From: Vandammella animalimorsus
GTDB taxonomy: Bacteria > Pseudomonadota > Gammaproteobacteria > Burkholderiales > Burkholderiaceae_C
Assembly: GCF_002285265.1 (NCBI RefSeq)
Contig: NZ_NSJB01000001.1
Location: 310,001-374,000, forward strand
Length of the DNA stretch: 64,000 nt
Reading direction: 5' to 3'
This document shows, piece by piece, positions 45,521-53,948 of this stretch. The first letter of the stretch is position 1; each line of letters begins with the position of its first letter. The notes beneath the pieces were generated by a model. That model ran no database searches and was not told where the DNA came from. It saw only the letters and a program-made list of their open reading frames with translations. A program made the translations under genes and the position numbers.

Positions 45521-46251
45521 GCGCCGCTGGCGAGACCGCAGCGGCAACGACAGCCGCCGCGCAGGCCCGGCTCGACCACCTGGTGATCATGGCCGACACG
45601 CTGGAGCAGGGCGCGGCCTGGTGCCAGGCCACGCTGGGCATCGCGCCCGGCCCTGGCGGCGCACACCCGCTGTTTGGCACGCACAACCGCCTGCTGTCCA
45701 TCGCCACGCAGGCCGGGCCATTTGCCCAGGCCTATCTGGAAATCATCGCCATCGACCCGGCCGCCAGCCCCGCCGCCGGGCCCGATGGCCGCGCGCGGCG
45801 GCGCTGGTTCGACATGGACGATGCCGCCCTGCGCGCCCAGGTGCGCGCGCAAGGCCCGCGCCTGATTCACTGGGTGGCGCGCGTGCCCGATTTGGCCCGC
45901 GCCTGCGCCGCCCTGGCCGCGAAAGGCATCGAGCGCGGCGACATCCTGCCAGCCAGCCGCCAGACGCCGCGCGGCCTGCTGCAATGGCAAATCGCTGTAC
46001 GCCCCGATGGCCAGCGCCTGTTCGATGGCTGCCTGCCCACCCTCATCCAATGGGGCCAGACGCACCCGAGCGACGCCCTGCCCGACAGTGGCTTGGCGCT
46101 GCACAGCCTGCACTTGCAGCACCCCCAAGCCGAGGCGCTGCGCGCCGCACTCAAGGCCCTGGGCCTGAGCGGGCAGCTGCAGCTGAGCGCCGGCCCAGCG
46201 CGCTTGAGCGCGCAACTGCACACGCCGCGCGGCCTGGTGACTGTGGCGTGA
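45517..46251 (+). CDS. VOC/glyoxalase-like domain protein
   Basis: A 244-residue protein starting with GTG that overlaps the phzF stop (GTGA). The N-terminal VOC fold reads LDHLVIMADTLEQGAAWCQATLGIAPGPGGAHPLFGTHNRLLSIA in blocks: the metal-binding His in LDHLV and the HNRLL strand. A second half (LIHWVARVPDLARACAALAAKG, LQWQIAVRPDGQRLFDGCLPTLIQWG) completes a glyoxalase-3-type domain. Substrate unknown. Coupled to phzF. Confidence 0.82.
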   Translation: MSAAGETAAATTAAAQARLDHLVIMADTLEQGAAWCQATLGIAPGPGGAHPLFGTHNRLLSIATQAGPFAQAYLEIIAIDPAASPAAGPDGRARRRWFDMDDAALRAQVRAQGPRLIHWVARVPDLARACAALAAKGIERGDILPASRQTPRGLLQWQIAVRPDGQRLFDGCLPTLIQWGQTHPSDALPDSGLALHSLHLQHPQAEALRAALKALGLSGQLQLSAGPARLSAQLHTPRGLVTVA

Positions 46252-46357
46252 CGGCGTTGAAAACCTGTTCAAAATCCGTTCCCGCCCTCACCAAGATCGT
46301 GAACAGGTTCCAAGAACCAGTTGGCGCCCTGGATGGTCAAGACAACCCCTGAAGACC

Positions 46358-46987
46358 ATGCCCCAACGCCTGCTCATCGCCGCCGATATCCACGGCCTGC
46401 ATGCGCCCTTGCGCGCCTGGCTCTCGCCCTTGCTGACCCTGGCGCACAGCGTGCAGCTGCTCTCGCCCTGGCCGGGCGATGGCGAGAGGCCGCCCCACGC
46501 CAGCGAAGCAGAAGCCGTGGCCGCCTTTCATGCGCACCAGGGCTTGCCCCGCTATGCGCAGCGCATCGCGCAGGCCATGGGCGATGCGCCGGTGTTTCTC
46601 GTGGCCTTCAGCGTTGGCGCGGCCAGCGCCTGGCATGCCCTGGCCGGCCCGGCCTGCCACCCGCACAGCCGTGCCGTGCTGTACTACGGCTCGCGCATTC
46701 GCGATGCCCTCACGCTCACGCCGCGCTGCCCGGTGCAGCTGGTGTTTGCCGAGCACGAAGCGGGCTTTGAGCCCCAGGCCATCGCCCCGGCGCTGGCCGC
46801 CAGCGGCGCGCACTGTGCCATCTTGCCGGGTACGCGACACGGCTTCATGAACCCGCTCTCGCCCCACTTCCAGCCTGCGCTGGCCCAGGCCCAGCGGGCC
46901 TGGCTCTGCCAGAGCCTGCGCCGTCATGGCCAGGGCCTGCCGTTCGATCCACTGCCATCAACCTTCCATTGCCCACCTACGCCATGA
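46358..46987 (+). CDS. Dienelactone-hydrolase-like alpha/beta hydrolase
   Basis: A 209-residue hydrolase. The nucleophile elbow reads AFSVGAASAWHAL (Ser in place of the usual Cys of dienelactone hydrolases); the acid is in LVFAEHEAGFEPQ and the histidine in LPGTRHGFMNPLS. The lid region is short. The likely activity is a carboxyl esterase on a small lactone or ester; substrate unknown. Its stop overlaps the start of the PLP enzyme gene (ATGA). Confidence 0.82.
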   Translation: MPQRLLIAADIHGLHAPLRAWLSPLLTLAHSVQLLSPWPGDGERPPHASEAEAVAAFHAHQGLPRYAQRIAQAMGDAPVFLVAFSVGAASAWHALAGPACHPHSRAVLYYGSRIRDALTLTPRCPVQLVFAEHEAGFEPQAIAPALAASGAHCAILPGTRHGFMNPLSPHFQPALAQAQRAWLCQSLRRHGQGLPFDPLPSTFHCPPTP

Positions 46988-47958
46988 ACCATGCCCCTGC
47001 TGCCTTGCCCAGCCTGGCCGCCATCGAAGCGGCCGCGCGCACCGTTTACCGTGAATTCCCGCCCACGCCGCAATACCGCTGGGCGCTGCTGTCCGAGCGT
47101 CTGGGCACCGAATGCTGGCTCAAGCACGAGAACCACACGCCTGTGGGCGCGTTCAAGATCCGTGGCGGGCTGGCCTACTTCCAACAACTGAAAGATGAGG
47201 GCGCACTGCCGCGCGCCGTCATCAGCGCCACGCGCGGCAACCACGGCCAAAGCATCGGCTGGGCTGCGCGCGCCCACGGCGTGGCCTGCACCATCGTCGT
47301 GCCGCGCGGCAATTCGGTGGAAAAGAACGCCGCCATGCGCGCCCTGGGCGTGGAGTTGATCGAGCACGGCGATGACTTCACCGAAAGCGCTGAACATGCC
47401 CAGCGCCTGGCCGCCGAGCGCGGCGCGCACATGGTGCCCAGCTACCATCCGGCGCTGGTGGCCGGCGTGGCCAGCTACTGGCTGGAGTTTTTGCGCGCCG
47501 TGCCGCAACTGCAAGTGGCCTATGTGCCCATTGGCATGGGCAGCGGCGCCTGCGCGGCCATTGCCGCCAAACAGGCGCTGGGCCATGGCGTGCGCATTGT
47601 CGGCGTGGTCAGCCGGCACGCCACCACCTATGCCGACTCACTGGCTGCCGGCCACGTGGTGCCTGCGCCGGCCACCACGCGCCTGGCCGACGGCATGGCC
47701 GTGCGCCGCGCCCACCCCGATGCGCTGGCCGTGCTGCAAGCCGGGCTGGACCATCTGGTGCAAGTCAGCGACGACGAAGTGGCCGCCGCCATGCGCGCCC
47801 TGCATGCCGACACCCACAATCTGGCCGAAGGCGCGGGGGCGGCCGCGCTGGCTGCCGCCTTGCAGGAGCGCGCCTCGCTGCAAGGCCAGTGCGTGGGCCT
47901 GGCGCTGACCGGCGCCAATGTGGATGCGGAGGTGCTGGCGCAGGTGCTGTCGGCCTGA
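46984..47958 (+). CDS. PLP-dependent threonine/serine dehydratase-like enzyme
   Basis: A 324-residue fold-type II PLP enzyme. The Schiff-base lysine is in HTPVGAFKIRGGLAYF, the phosphate/substrate loop in SATRGNHGQSIGWAARAHGV, and the glycine-rich loop in VPIGMGSGACAAIAA. It matches threonine dehydratase/serine racemase-type proteins lacking the regulatory ACT domain. The start at 46984 (MNHAPAA) uses the overlapping ATGA; an ATG at 46969 is also in frame. An octanucleotide repeat begins at its stop codon. Confidence 0.86.
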   Translation: MNHAPAALPSLAAIEAAARTVYREFPPTPQYRWALLSERLGTECWLKHENHTPVGAFKIRGGLAYFQQLKDEGALPRAVISATRGNHGQSIGWAARAHGVACTIVVPRGNSVEKNAAMRALGVELIEHGDDFTESAEHAQRLAAERGAHMVPSYHPALVAGVASYWLEFLRAVPQLQVAYVPIGMGSGACAAIAAKQALGHGVRIVGVVSRHATTYADSLAAGHVVPAPATTRLADGMAVRRAHPDALAVLQAGLDHLVQVSDDEVAAAMRALHADTHNLAEGAGAAALAAALQERASLQGQCVGLALTGANVDAEVLAQVLSA

Positions 47959-48000
47959 GCCCTTGAGCCCTTGAGCCCTTGAGCCCTTGAGCCCTTGAGC
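47956..48000. repeat. Octanucleotide tandem repeat (5 x TGAGCCCT)
   Basis: Five perfect copies of TGAGCCCT plus a partial sixth, beginning with the stop codon of the PLP enzyme gene. Because 8 is not a multiple of 3, the TGA words stop all three plus-strand frames. It lies in the short gap between that gene and the 3' end of chlD, which faces it. Confidence 0.92.
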
Positions 48001-48022
48001 GGCTTGCGCTTTGCGGCCTGCC

Positions 48023-48691
48023 TCAAGCCCCAGGCAGCAACTGGTAATGCGCCTGCCATTGCTCGGCCAGGGTGCGCATGCGGCCCAGGCGGATGCGGGC
48101 GCGTTCGCAGTCGATCAGCACCAGCTGCTGGGCGTGGGCCGGGCGCTGGGGCAGGCTCTGGCTGCGGCCGTCGCTGAGCAGCCAGAGGCTGTGGCCGGCA
48201 GGGCCGTTGGGGCCGGCGTGGCGGCGCAGCAGCAGGTCGGCCTGGGCCACGGCCTGGGCCAGCGGCGTGCCGCCGCCGCCGGGGATGGGGGCGATCCAGT
48301 CCTGGCTCCAGGCGGGCGGGCGCTGTGGCGGCAGGCGCAGTTGCACGCCCTGGCCGCCAAAGCACAGCAGGGCGATGTGCTGGCGCTGCTGGTAAGCCTG
48401 TTGCATCAGCGCCAGCAGCAGCCCCTTGGCCTGCGCCAGCGCGCCGCTGCGCAGCATGGAGGCCGAGCAGTCCAGCACGATGCAGTGCAGCTGCGGCGGC
48501 TGGCTCAGCGCGCTTTGGCGGCGCAGGTGCTGGGGCTGCAGCGCGGCATTGCCGCGCGCGATGAGCGTGCGCACCCAATCCCAAGGGCCGGCTGCGGCGT
48601 TGCCGCTGGCCGCGGTGGCCTGGGTGGCCAGGCTGGGCGTTGGCGTGGGCGGCCTTGCGCCGGCAGGCCGGCGCGGCGCAAGGCCTAGGCT
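48023..48691 (-). CDS. chlD: ChlD von Willebrand A half, read in the -1 frame
   Basis: C-terminal 223 codons of the medium chelatase subunit. Immediately after the A-run the -1 frame reads SLGLAPRRPAGARPPTPTPS, a continuation of the Pro-rich linker, then the vWA domain: IVLDCSASM (MIDAS DxSxS, Asp near residue 498 of the fused protein), IPGGGGTPLAQAV (MIDAS Thr) and LWLLSDGRS. No ATG is in this frame before the domain. The first usable start is a GTG at 48574, 40 codons into the frame, without a clear ribosome site, so fusion to the upstream ATPase by frameshifting is the better explanation. The total fused length is 646 residues, the usual ChlD size. Confidence 0.85.
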   Translation of the reverse strand, partial: SLGLAPRRPAGARPPTPTPSLATQATAASGNAAAGPWDWVRTLIARGNAALQPQHLRRQSALSQPPQLHCIVLDCSASMLRSGALAQAKGLLLALMQQAYQQRQHIALLCFGGQGVQLRLPPQRPPAWSQDWIAPIPGGGGTPLAQAVAQADLLLRRHAGPNGPAGHSLWLLSDGRSQSLPQRPAHAQQLVLIDCERARIRLGRMRTLAEQWQAHYQLLPGA

Positions 48692-48697
48692 TTTTTT
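48651..48697 (-). promoter_or_regulatory. Programmed -1 ribosomal frameshift signal in chlD
   Basis: On the minus strand, in the zero frame, GCA AAA AAA GCC TAG. The heptamer A_AAA_AAA (T7 at 48691-48697 of the plus strand) fits the X_XXY_YYZ slippery rule. The zero-frame TAG (48685-48687) comes one codon later. After a 5-nt spacer a perfect 12-bp stem (GGCCTTGCGCCG with its complement, 11-nt loop, 48651-48685) follows. Heptamer, spacer and stem-loop match known bacterial frameshift sites such as dnaX. All elements are seen in sequence; efficiency is unknown. Confidence 0.85.
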
Positions 48698-49962
48698 GCC
48701 GCAGGGCGCGGCTGGCCGGGCGCGCCCGCTTGGCCGTGCAGGTGTGGGGGCAGGGCGTTCAGGCCCGGCGCCTGGCCTGGGCCCAGCGGCTGCAGGCCGG
48801 CGGGCTCGGGCGGCAGCGCGCCCCAGTCGGCCTCACTGGCGGGGCGGGCGCTGCCAGCGCCGCCGCCATGGGCGTCGGCATGGTGACTGTGCCCGCTATG
48901 CCCGTTGCGCGGCTGGTTTGGGCCTTGATGCGGTGCGTTGCTGCCGTGTGCGGGCGCGCCTTCTGGCGCGGCGGCCCGCGGTGTGCCCTGAGCCTGGGGG
49001 GCGGGCTGGGGCGGGCTGTCGGCCTGGGCGGCGTGGGCGATCTGGGCGGCTTGGTGGGCGCTGGCGGGGCGGCGGCGGTGCGCCAGCACCAGCTCGGCCA
49101 CCTGCTCGACGTGCTGCGTGCCGATGTGGGCCGCGCTTTCCCAGGCGGCCAGTGCGCGCGCGGCGCGCAGCAGCACCATGTCGGCGCGCAGGCTGTGCAC
49201 CTGGGCGGCCAGGCAGTGCTCGGCGGCGGCGGCGTGCACGGCGTCGCTCCAGGGCAGGGCGTCGGCGCTGTGCAGGCGCTGGCGCGCGGCCTGCAGCTGC
49301 GCGGCCAGGGCCTGCTGGGCCGCTGCGTGCCGGGCGCGAAAGCCGATGGGGTCGGCGTCGAAGGCCAGCCGCGCCTTGACGATGTGCTGGCGCTGCGCGG
49401 CATCGTGCAGGCCGTCCAGCCGCACGCACAGGCCCAGGCGGTCGAGCAGTTGCGGGCGCAGTGCGCCTTCTTCGGGGTTCATGGTGCCGATGAGCACGAA
49501 GCGCGCCGCGTGGCTGTGGGAGATGCCGTCGCGCTCGACGCGGTGCACGCCGCTGGCGGCGGCGTCGAGCAGCACGTCCACCAGCGCATCGGGCAGCAGG
49601 TTGATTTCGTCCACGTAGAGCACGCCGCCGTGCGCGCGCGCCAGCAGGCCGGGGGCGAATTGCACGCTGTGGCCGGCCAGGGCGCGGCCCAGGTCCAGCG
49701 AGCCGGCCAGGTGCTCCAGGCTGGCGCCCAGCGGCAGGGTGACGAAGGGCGCATCGGGTTCGAGCAGCTCGGCCAGGCCGCGCGCGGCGGTGCTCTTGGC
49801 CGTGCCGCTGGGGCCTTCGATGAGCACGCCGCCGATGGCCGGGTCGATGGCCGCCAGCAGCAGCGCCTGCTGCAGCGCGGGCTGGCCCTGCAGCGCGGCG
49901 AAGGGGTAGAGCGGCAGCAGCGCGGCGCTGGCCTCTGGTGGCGGGGCGGGGCTGTGGGGCAT
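48685..49962 (-). CDS. chlD: ChlD/ChlI-type AAA+ chelatase subunit, zero-frame product
   Basis: A 425-residue AAA+ ATPase, equivalent to the small (ChlI/CobS-like) chelatase subunit when translation ends at the zero-frame TAG. Walker A is GPSGTAKST (50-58), Walker B VLYVDEINLL (Asp118, Glu119), and the sensor/arginine region GTMNPEEGALRPQLLDRLGL. A helical lid follows (QVHSLRADMVLLRAARALAAWE), then a His/Pro/Gln-rich linker ending in AAKKA at the slippery A-run. The ATG lies 1 nt after the cobN stop (TGACATG), so translation is coupled. No separate chlI gene is in the window. With CobN it should form an ATP-dependent cobaltochelatase of the hybrid CobN-ChlID type. Confidence 0.88.
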   Translation of the reverse strand: MPHSPAPPPEASAALLPLYPFAALQGQPALQQALLLAAIDPAIGGVLIEGPSGTAKSTAARGLAELLEPDAPFVTLPLGASLEHLAGSLDLGRALAGHSVQFAPGLLARAHGGVLYVDEINLLPDALVDVLLDAAASGVHRVERDGISHSHAARFVLIGTMNPEEGALRPQLLDRLGLCVRLDGLHDAAQRQHIVKARLAFDADPIGFRARHAAAQQALAAQLQAARQRLHSADALPWSDAVHAAAAEHCLAAQVHSLRADMVLLRAARALAAWESAAHIGTQHVEQVAELVLAHRRRPASAHQAAQIAHAAQADSPPQPAPQAQGTPRAAAPEGAPAHGSNAPHQGPNQPRNGHSGHSHHADAHGGGAGSARPASEADWGALPPEPAGLQPLGPGQAPGLNALPPHLHGQAGAPGQPRPAAKKA

Positions 49963-49963
49963 G

Positions 49964-52900
49964 TCAGTGCTCCAGCTGGTCTTCGAGTTCGAGCAGGTGC
50001 TGCTGCACCAGCTCCTGGTAGGGGCCGGGCTGGCGCCACAGGCCGCGTTGCATGGCTTCGAGCAGGCGCTCGAGCAGGTCGCGCAGCGCGGCGCTGTTGT
50101 GCTCGGCCAGGAATTGGCGCACGGCGGCATCGCCGGCGTAGGCATCGGTCAGCAGCGCCCAGTGGTGGTCGCTGACGGCATCGGTGGTGGCGGCAAAGCC
50201 GAACAAATAGTCCACGGTGGCGGCGATGTCGAAAGCGCCCTTGTAGCCGTGGCGCATGGCGCCGGCGATCCACTTGGGGTTGGTGGCGCGCGCGCGCACG
50301 ACGCGGCCGATTTCTTCCTTGAGGCTGCGCACGCGCGCCTGCTGCGGCTGGCCCAGGTCGCCGTGGTAGAGCGCCGGCTGGCGGCCGCTGAGCAGGCGCG
50401 CGGCGCTGGCCATGCCGCCCTGGAACTCGGCGTAGTCGCTGGCGCTGAGCAGGTCGCTTTCGTGCTGGTCCTGGTTGTGCAGCACGATGTTCAGTTGCGC
50501 CAGGCGGCGGCGCAGCGCATCGTGCGCGGGCAGGCCATCGGCATCTTGGCCGTAGGCGTAGGCGCTGGCCTGCAGATAGGCCTGGGCGAGCTGGGCTTGG
50601 CCTTGCCATTGGCCGCTGTGCAGCAGCTGGCCCAGGCCGCTGCCGTAGCGCCCGGCGGCGCTGCCGAAGACGCGCCAGCCGGCCTGGGCGCGGGCCTGCT
50701 GCGCGCCCAGGCCCTGGGCCTGCAGCGCGGCGCTTTCGCGCAGGATGCGGGCGCGGATGGGGTTTTGCGCCTCGTCCTCGCCGTCCAGCGCGGCCACGGC
50801 CTGCACGGCGGCGTCGAACATTTGCACGACGTTGGCAAAGGCGTCGCGGAAGAAGCCGGAGATGCGCAGCGTCACGTCCACGCGCGGGCGGCCCAGGCCA
50901 ACCTGGGGCAGGACCTCGAAATCGACCACGCGCTGGCTGCCTTCGGCCCAGCGCGGGCGCACGCCGATCAGCGCGAAGGCCTGGGCGATGTCATCGCCGC
51001 CGCTGCGCATGGTGGCCGTGCCCCAGACGGACAGGCCCAGCGCCTGCGGGTAGTCGCCGTGCTCTTGCAGGTAGCGCTCGATCAGGCGCTGCGCGGCCTG
51101 CTGGCCCAGCGCCCAGGCGGTGCGCGTGGGGATGGCGCGGGTGTCCAGGGTGTAGAAGTTGCGCCCGCTGGGCAGCACGTCGGGGCGCCCGCGCGAGGGC
51201 GCGCCGCTGGGTCCGGGCGGCACGAAGCGGCCTTGCAGGCCGTCGCACAGGCTTTGCAGCTCGCGCGGGCCGCAGGCGTCCAGCGCCGGGGCCAGTTGCG
51301 TGCGCAGGCGCGCCAGCACGGCCTGCGTCTGCGGCCAGTGCGGCAGGGCCTGGCGCAGCGCCTGCCAGTGCTGGGCGTCGTGGCGGGCATCGTGCTGGGC
51401 GTTGTCACTGGCCTGGCCAGCAGCGCCGCAGCCCGTGGGCGCATCGTCCAGCGCCAGCTGCAGCACCTGCTGGGCCAGCAGCTGCAGGCGCTCGCGCGTG
51501 TCGCCGTGGTGGCGCCATGGGGCGGCGCTTTGGGCCTGCAGCAGCGCCGGGCGCGGGCCCTGCCAGGCGGCGGTGCTGGGCCAGTGCGCGGGCTCGGGCG
51601 GCAGGGGCTGGGCCGCGGCCTGCGCTGAGCGCTGGAGCAGCTGCAGGTCGGCCGCCAGGGCCTGGGGCAGGCTGGGCTGCTCGGGCGTACCCTGGCGCAG
51701 CAGCGCCAGCAGCAGCTCGCTGCGCTGCGCGCCTTGCGGGCTGTGGCCGAAGGTGTGCAGGCCGTCGCGGATTTGGGTTTCCTTGAGCTCGCACAGGTAG
51801 GCGTCGATGCGTTCGAGCACGGCATCGTCCTGGCCGGCGGCCAGGGCCTGGCCCAAATCCAGCTCCTCGGCCAGTTGCTGCTGACGCACGGCCTGCAGGA
51901 TGTGCTGGCGCAGCGCCTTGGCGCGACGCGCATCGACCAGCAGGGCGTCGTAGTACTCGTCGATGAGTTGCTCCAGCGCCTGCATCGGGCCGTGGCTGCC
52001 GGCCTGCGTCAGCGGCGGGGTGAGGTGGCCGATGAGCACGGCCTGGCTGCGGCGCTTGGCCTGCGCGCCTTCGCCGGGGTTGTTGACGATGAAGGGGTAC
52101 AGGTGCGGCAGCGGGCCGAGGATGGCGTCGGGCCAGCAGTGCGCGCCCAGCGCCAGGCTTTTGCCGGGCAGCCATTCGAGGTTGCCGTGCGTGCCCACGT
52201 GCACCACGGCGTCGATGGCGAACACGTCGCGCAGCCAGAAGTAGAACGCCAGGTAGTGGTGCGGCGGCACGAGCTCGGCGTCGTGGTAGCCGGCCCAGTC
52301 CTGCGTGGCCGCGCCGGGCTGCGCCGGCAGGTGCGCGCGCGCGGGCTGGATGCCGATGAAGACGCGGCCCAGGCGCAGCCCGGCGATCATGAAGCGGCCC
52401 TGGCGCAGCATGGGGTCGGCCTCGGGCGGGCCCCAGCGCGCGTCGATGGCGGCGGCCATGCCCGCGGGCAGGCGCGCCAGGCGCTGGCGGTAATCGGCCA
52501 GGGCGTAGCTTTGCAGCGCCGGGCGCTGCGGCCATTGCGCCGGGTCGTTGGCAATGCCTTGCAGCAGCTGCTGCATGAGCTGCGCGCCGTCGCGCGGCAG
52601 TTGCTCGCTCGCGCCCAGCGCATGGCCCTGGGCGCGCAGCGCCTCGAGGATGGCCAGCACGGAGGCGGGCGTGTCCAGCCCGATGCCGCTGCCGATGCGG
52701 CCCTCGCTGCCGGGGTAGTTGGCCAGCACCAGGGCGATGTTTTTCTCGGCCGCGGGCAGCTGGCGCAGGCGGCACCAGCGCGCGGCCAGCTCGGCGGTGA
52801 AGGCGATGCGCTCGGGCTCGGGCTGGTAGCCGACCACGTCGGTCTGCGTCAGCGCGCAGCGGCGCAGTAGGCCCTTGAAGCTGATGGGCCGGCCGATGAT

Positions 52901-53932
52901 GCGCCCGTCCAGCTCGGGCAACACGATTTGCATGGCGATGTCGCGCGGGCGCAGGCCCTGGCTGTCGCCTTGCCAGTCCTCGCGGTTGCTGCCGCTGATG
53001 AGCACCTGCAGCACGGGCGCGTCGCCGGCCAGCGGGGTGAAGGCATCTGGCCCGCTGGCGGGCTGGGCCGCGCCGGCCTGGCTGGGGTTGAGCGCGGCAA
53101 AGGCGGTGGTGTTGAGCACCAGCTGCACCTGGTGCTGCCGGCACAGGCTGCGCAGGGCCTGCAGGCACAGCGGATCCTTGAGCGAGTCCAGCGCCAGCAC
53201 CAGCGGGTTCAGGCCCTGCTGCAGCAAGGCCAGCGCCAGGGCATCGAAGGGCCGGGTGTTGCCCGCCAGCAGGTGGGCGCGGTAGAACAGCAGCGCCACC
53301 ACGGGCGCGCCGTGCCGCCAGTGGCGCTGCCAGTCGTCGATGCCGGCCACGGCGTGGGCCGGGCCCAGCGCTGCGGGCAGGTGGATGGCCAGCTGCGGCA
53401 GTGGGCGCGGCGGCGGCGCAGCCTGGCCGTGGCCCAGGCCGGCGTGCGCAGCGGCGCGCAGAAAGCCTGCGGCATTGGCCGCGCCGCCAAAGCGCAGGTA
53501 TTGCCACAGCTGCTGGCAGGTGGCCGCTGGCAGGGTGCTGCGCGCCAGCAGGGCCGGGTCTTGCTGCAGATCGCCGGAGAACATGGCCAGCGCCAGGCCG
53601 CGCTGGCGCGCCAGCGCGCTGATTTGCCCGATGCCGTAGGGCCAGGTGGATTCGGAGCCGAGGTGATCGACGACGATCAGGCGCGCGTGCTGCAGCACTT
53701 CGTCCAGGTACAGATCCAGCGAGGCGTTCTGGCGCAGGTGCAGCAGGTTGGCCAGGCGCAGCGAGGGCCATTGCGCATCCTGCGCGGCCAGCTGGGCCTG
53801 GGCATCGGCCAGCAGCGCCAGCGTGGTGTCGGCGCTGCTGAGCACGACCATGTCCGCCGGGCTTTGCTCCAGGCGGGTGACGATGCCCTCGTCTTCGACG
53901 AAGCCGCCGGGGCGGGCGCTGAGCAGGTGCAT
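49964..53932 (-). CDS. cobN: Cobaltochelatase large subunit CobN
   Basis: Large catalytic subunit inserting Co2+ into hydrogenobyrinate a,c-diamide in aerobic cobalamin synthesis. The 1322-residue protein is full length for CobN. Recognisable blocks include VVDHLGSESTWPYGIGQ near the N-terminus, LVLANYPGSEGRIGSGIGLDTPAS, DAVVHVGTHGNLEWLPGKSLAL, GPLPHLYPFIVNNPGEGAQAKRR, SVWGTATMRSGGDDIAQAFALIGVRP, DVTLRISGFFRDAFANVVQMFDAAV and ATNPKWIAGAMRHGYKGAFDIAATVDYLFGFAATT. It starts 16 bp after the aroG stop and is followed at once by chlD. Confidence 0.95.
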   Translation of the reverse strand: MHLLSARPGGFVEDEGIVTRLEQSPADMVVLSSADTTLALLADAQAQLAAQDAQWPSLRLANLLHLRQNASLDLYLDEVLQHARLIVVDHLGSESTWPYGIGQISALARQRGLALAMFSGDLQQDPALLARSTLPAATCQQLWQYLRFGGAANAAGFLRAAAHAGLGHGQAAPPPRPLPQLAIHLPAALGPAHAVAGIDDWQRHWRHGAPVVALLFYRAHLLAGNTRPFDALALALLQQGLNPLVLALDSLKDPLCLQALRSLCRQHQVQLVLNTTAFAALNPSQAGAAQPASGPDAFTPLAGDAPVLQVLISGSNREDWQGDSQGLRPRDIAMQIVLPELDGRIIGRPISFKGLLRRCALTQTDVVGYQPEPERIAFTAELAARWCRLRQLPAAEKNIALVLANYPGSEGRIGSGIGLDTPASVLAILEALRAQGHALGASEQLPRDGAQLMQQLLQGIANDPAQWPQRPALQSYALADYRQRLARLPAGMAAAIDARWGPPEADPMLRQGRFMIAGLRLGRVFIGIQPARAHLPAQPGAATQDWAGYHDAELVPPHHYLAFYFWLRDVFAIDAVVHVGTHGNLEWLPGKSLALGAHCWPDAILGPLPHLYPFIVNNPGEGAQAKRRSQAVLIGHLTPPLTQAGSHGPMQALEQLIDEYYDALLVDARRAKALRQHILQAVRQQQLAEELDLGQALAAGQDDAVLERIDAYLCELKETQIRDGLHTFGHSPQGAQRSELLLALLRQGTPEQPSLPQALAADLQLLQRSAQAAAQPLPPEPAHWPSTAAWQGPRPALLQAQSAAPWRHHGDTRERLQLLAQQVLQLALDDAPTGCGAAGQASDNAQHDARHDAQHWQALRQALPHWPQTQAVLARLRTQLAPALDACGPRELQSLCDGLQGRFVPPGPSGAPSRGRPDVLPSGRNFYTLDTRAIPTRTAWALGQQAAQRLIERYLQEHGDYPQALGLSVWGTATMRSGGDDIAQAFALIGVRPRWAEGSQRVVDFEVLPQVGLGRPRVDVTLRISGFFRDAFANVVQMFDAAVQAVAALDGEDEAQNPIRARILRESAALQAQGLGAQQARAQAGWRVFGSAAGRYGSGLGQLLHSGQWQGQAQLAQAYLQASAYAYGQDADGLPAHDALRRRLAQLNIVLHNQDQHESDLLSASDYAEFQGGMASAARLLSGRQPALYHGDLGQPQQARVRSLKEEIGRVVRARATNPKWIAGAMRHGYKGAFDIAATVDYLFGFAATTDAVSDHHWALLTDAYAGDAAVRQFLAEHNSAALRDLLERLLEAMQRGLWRQPGPYQELVQQHLLELEDQLEH

Positions 53933-53948
53933 GGGCGCGCCGAGCCTC

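Noticed and set aside
47956-48000. CRISPR-like short repeats
   Set aside because: The units are 8 bp and directly contiguous with no spacers, so this is a microsatellite. No CRISPR array or cas gene was seen anywhere in the window.
48023-48574. Independent vWA gene starting at the GTG at 48574
   Set aside because: Possible but less likely: no clear Shine-Dalgarno sequence, the -1 frame is open all the way back to the slippery heptamer, and the joined length equals a normal ChlD.
48651-48697. Plus-strand intrinsic terminator (hairpin followed by seven T)
   Set aside because: No plus-strand gene is being read here, and the same structure on the coding minus strand fits a frameshift stimulator placed 5 nt after the slippery run.
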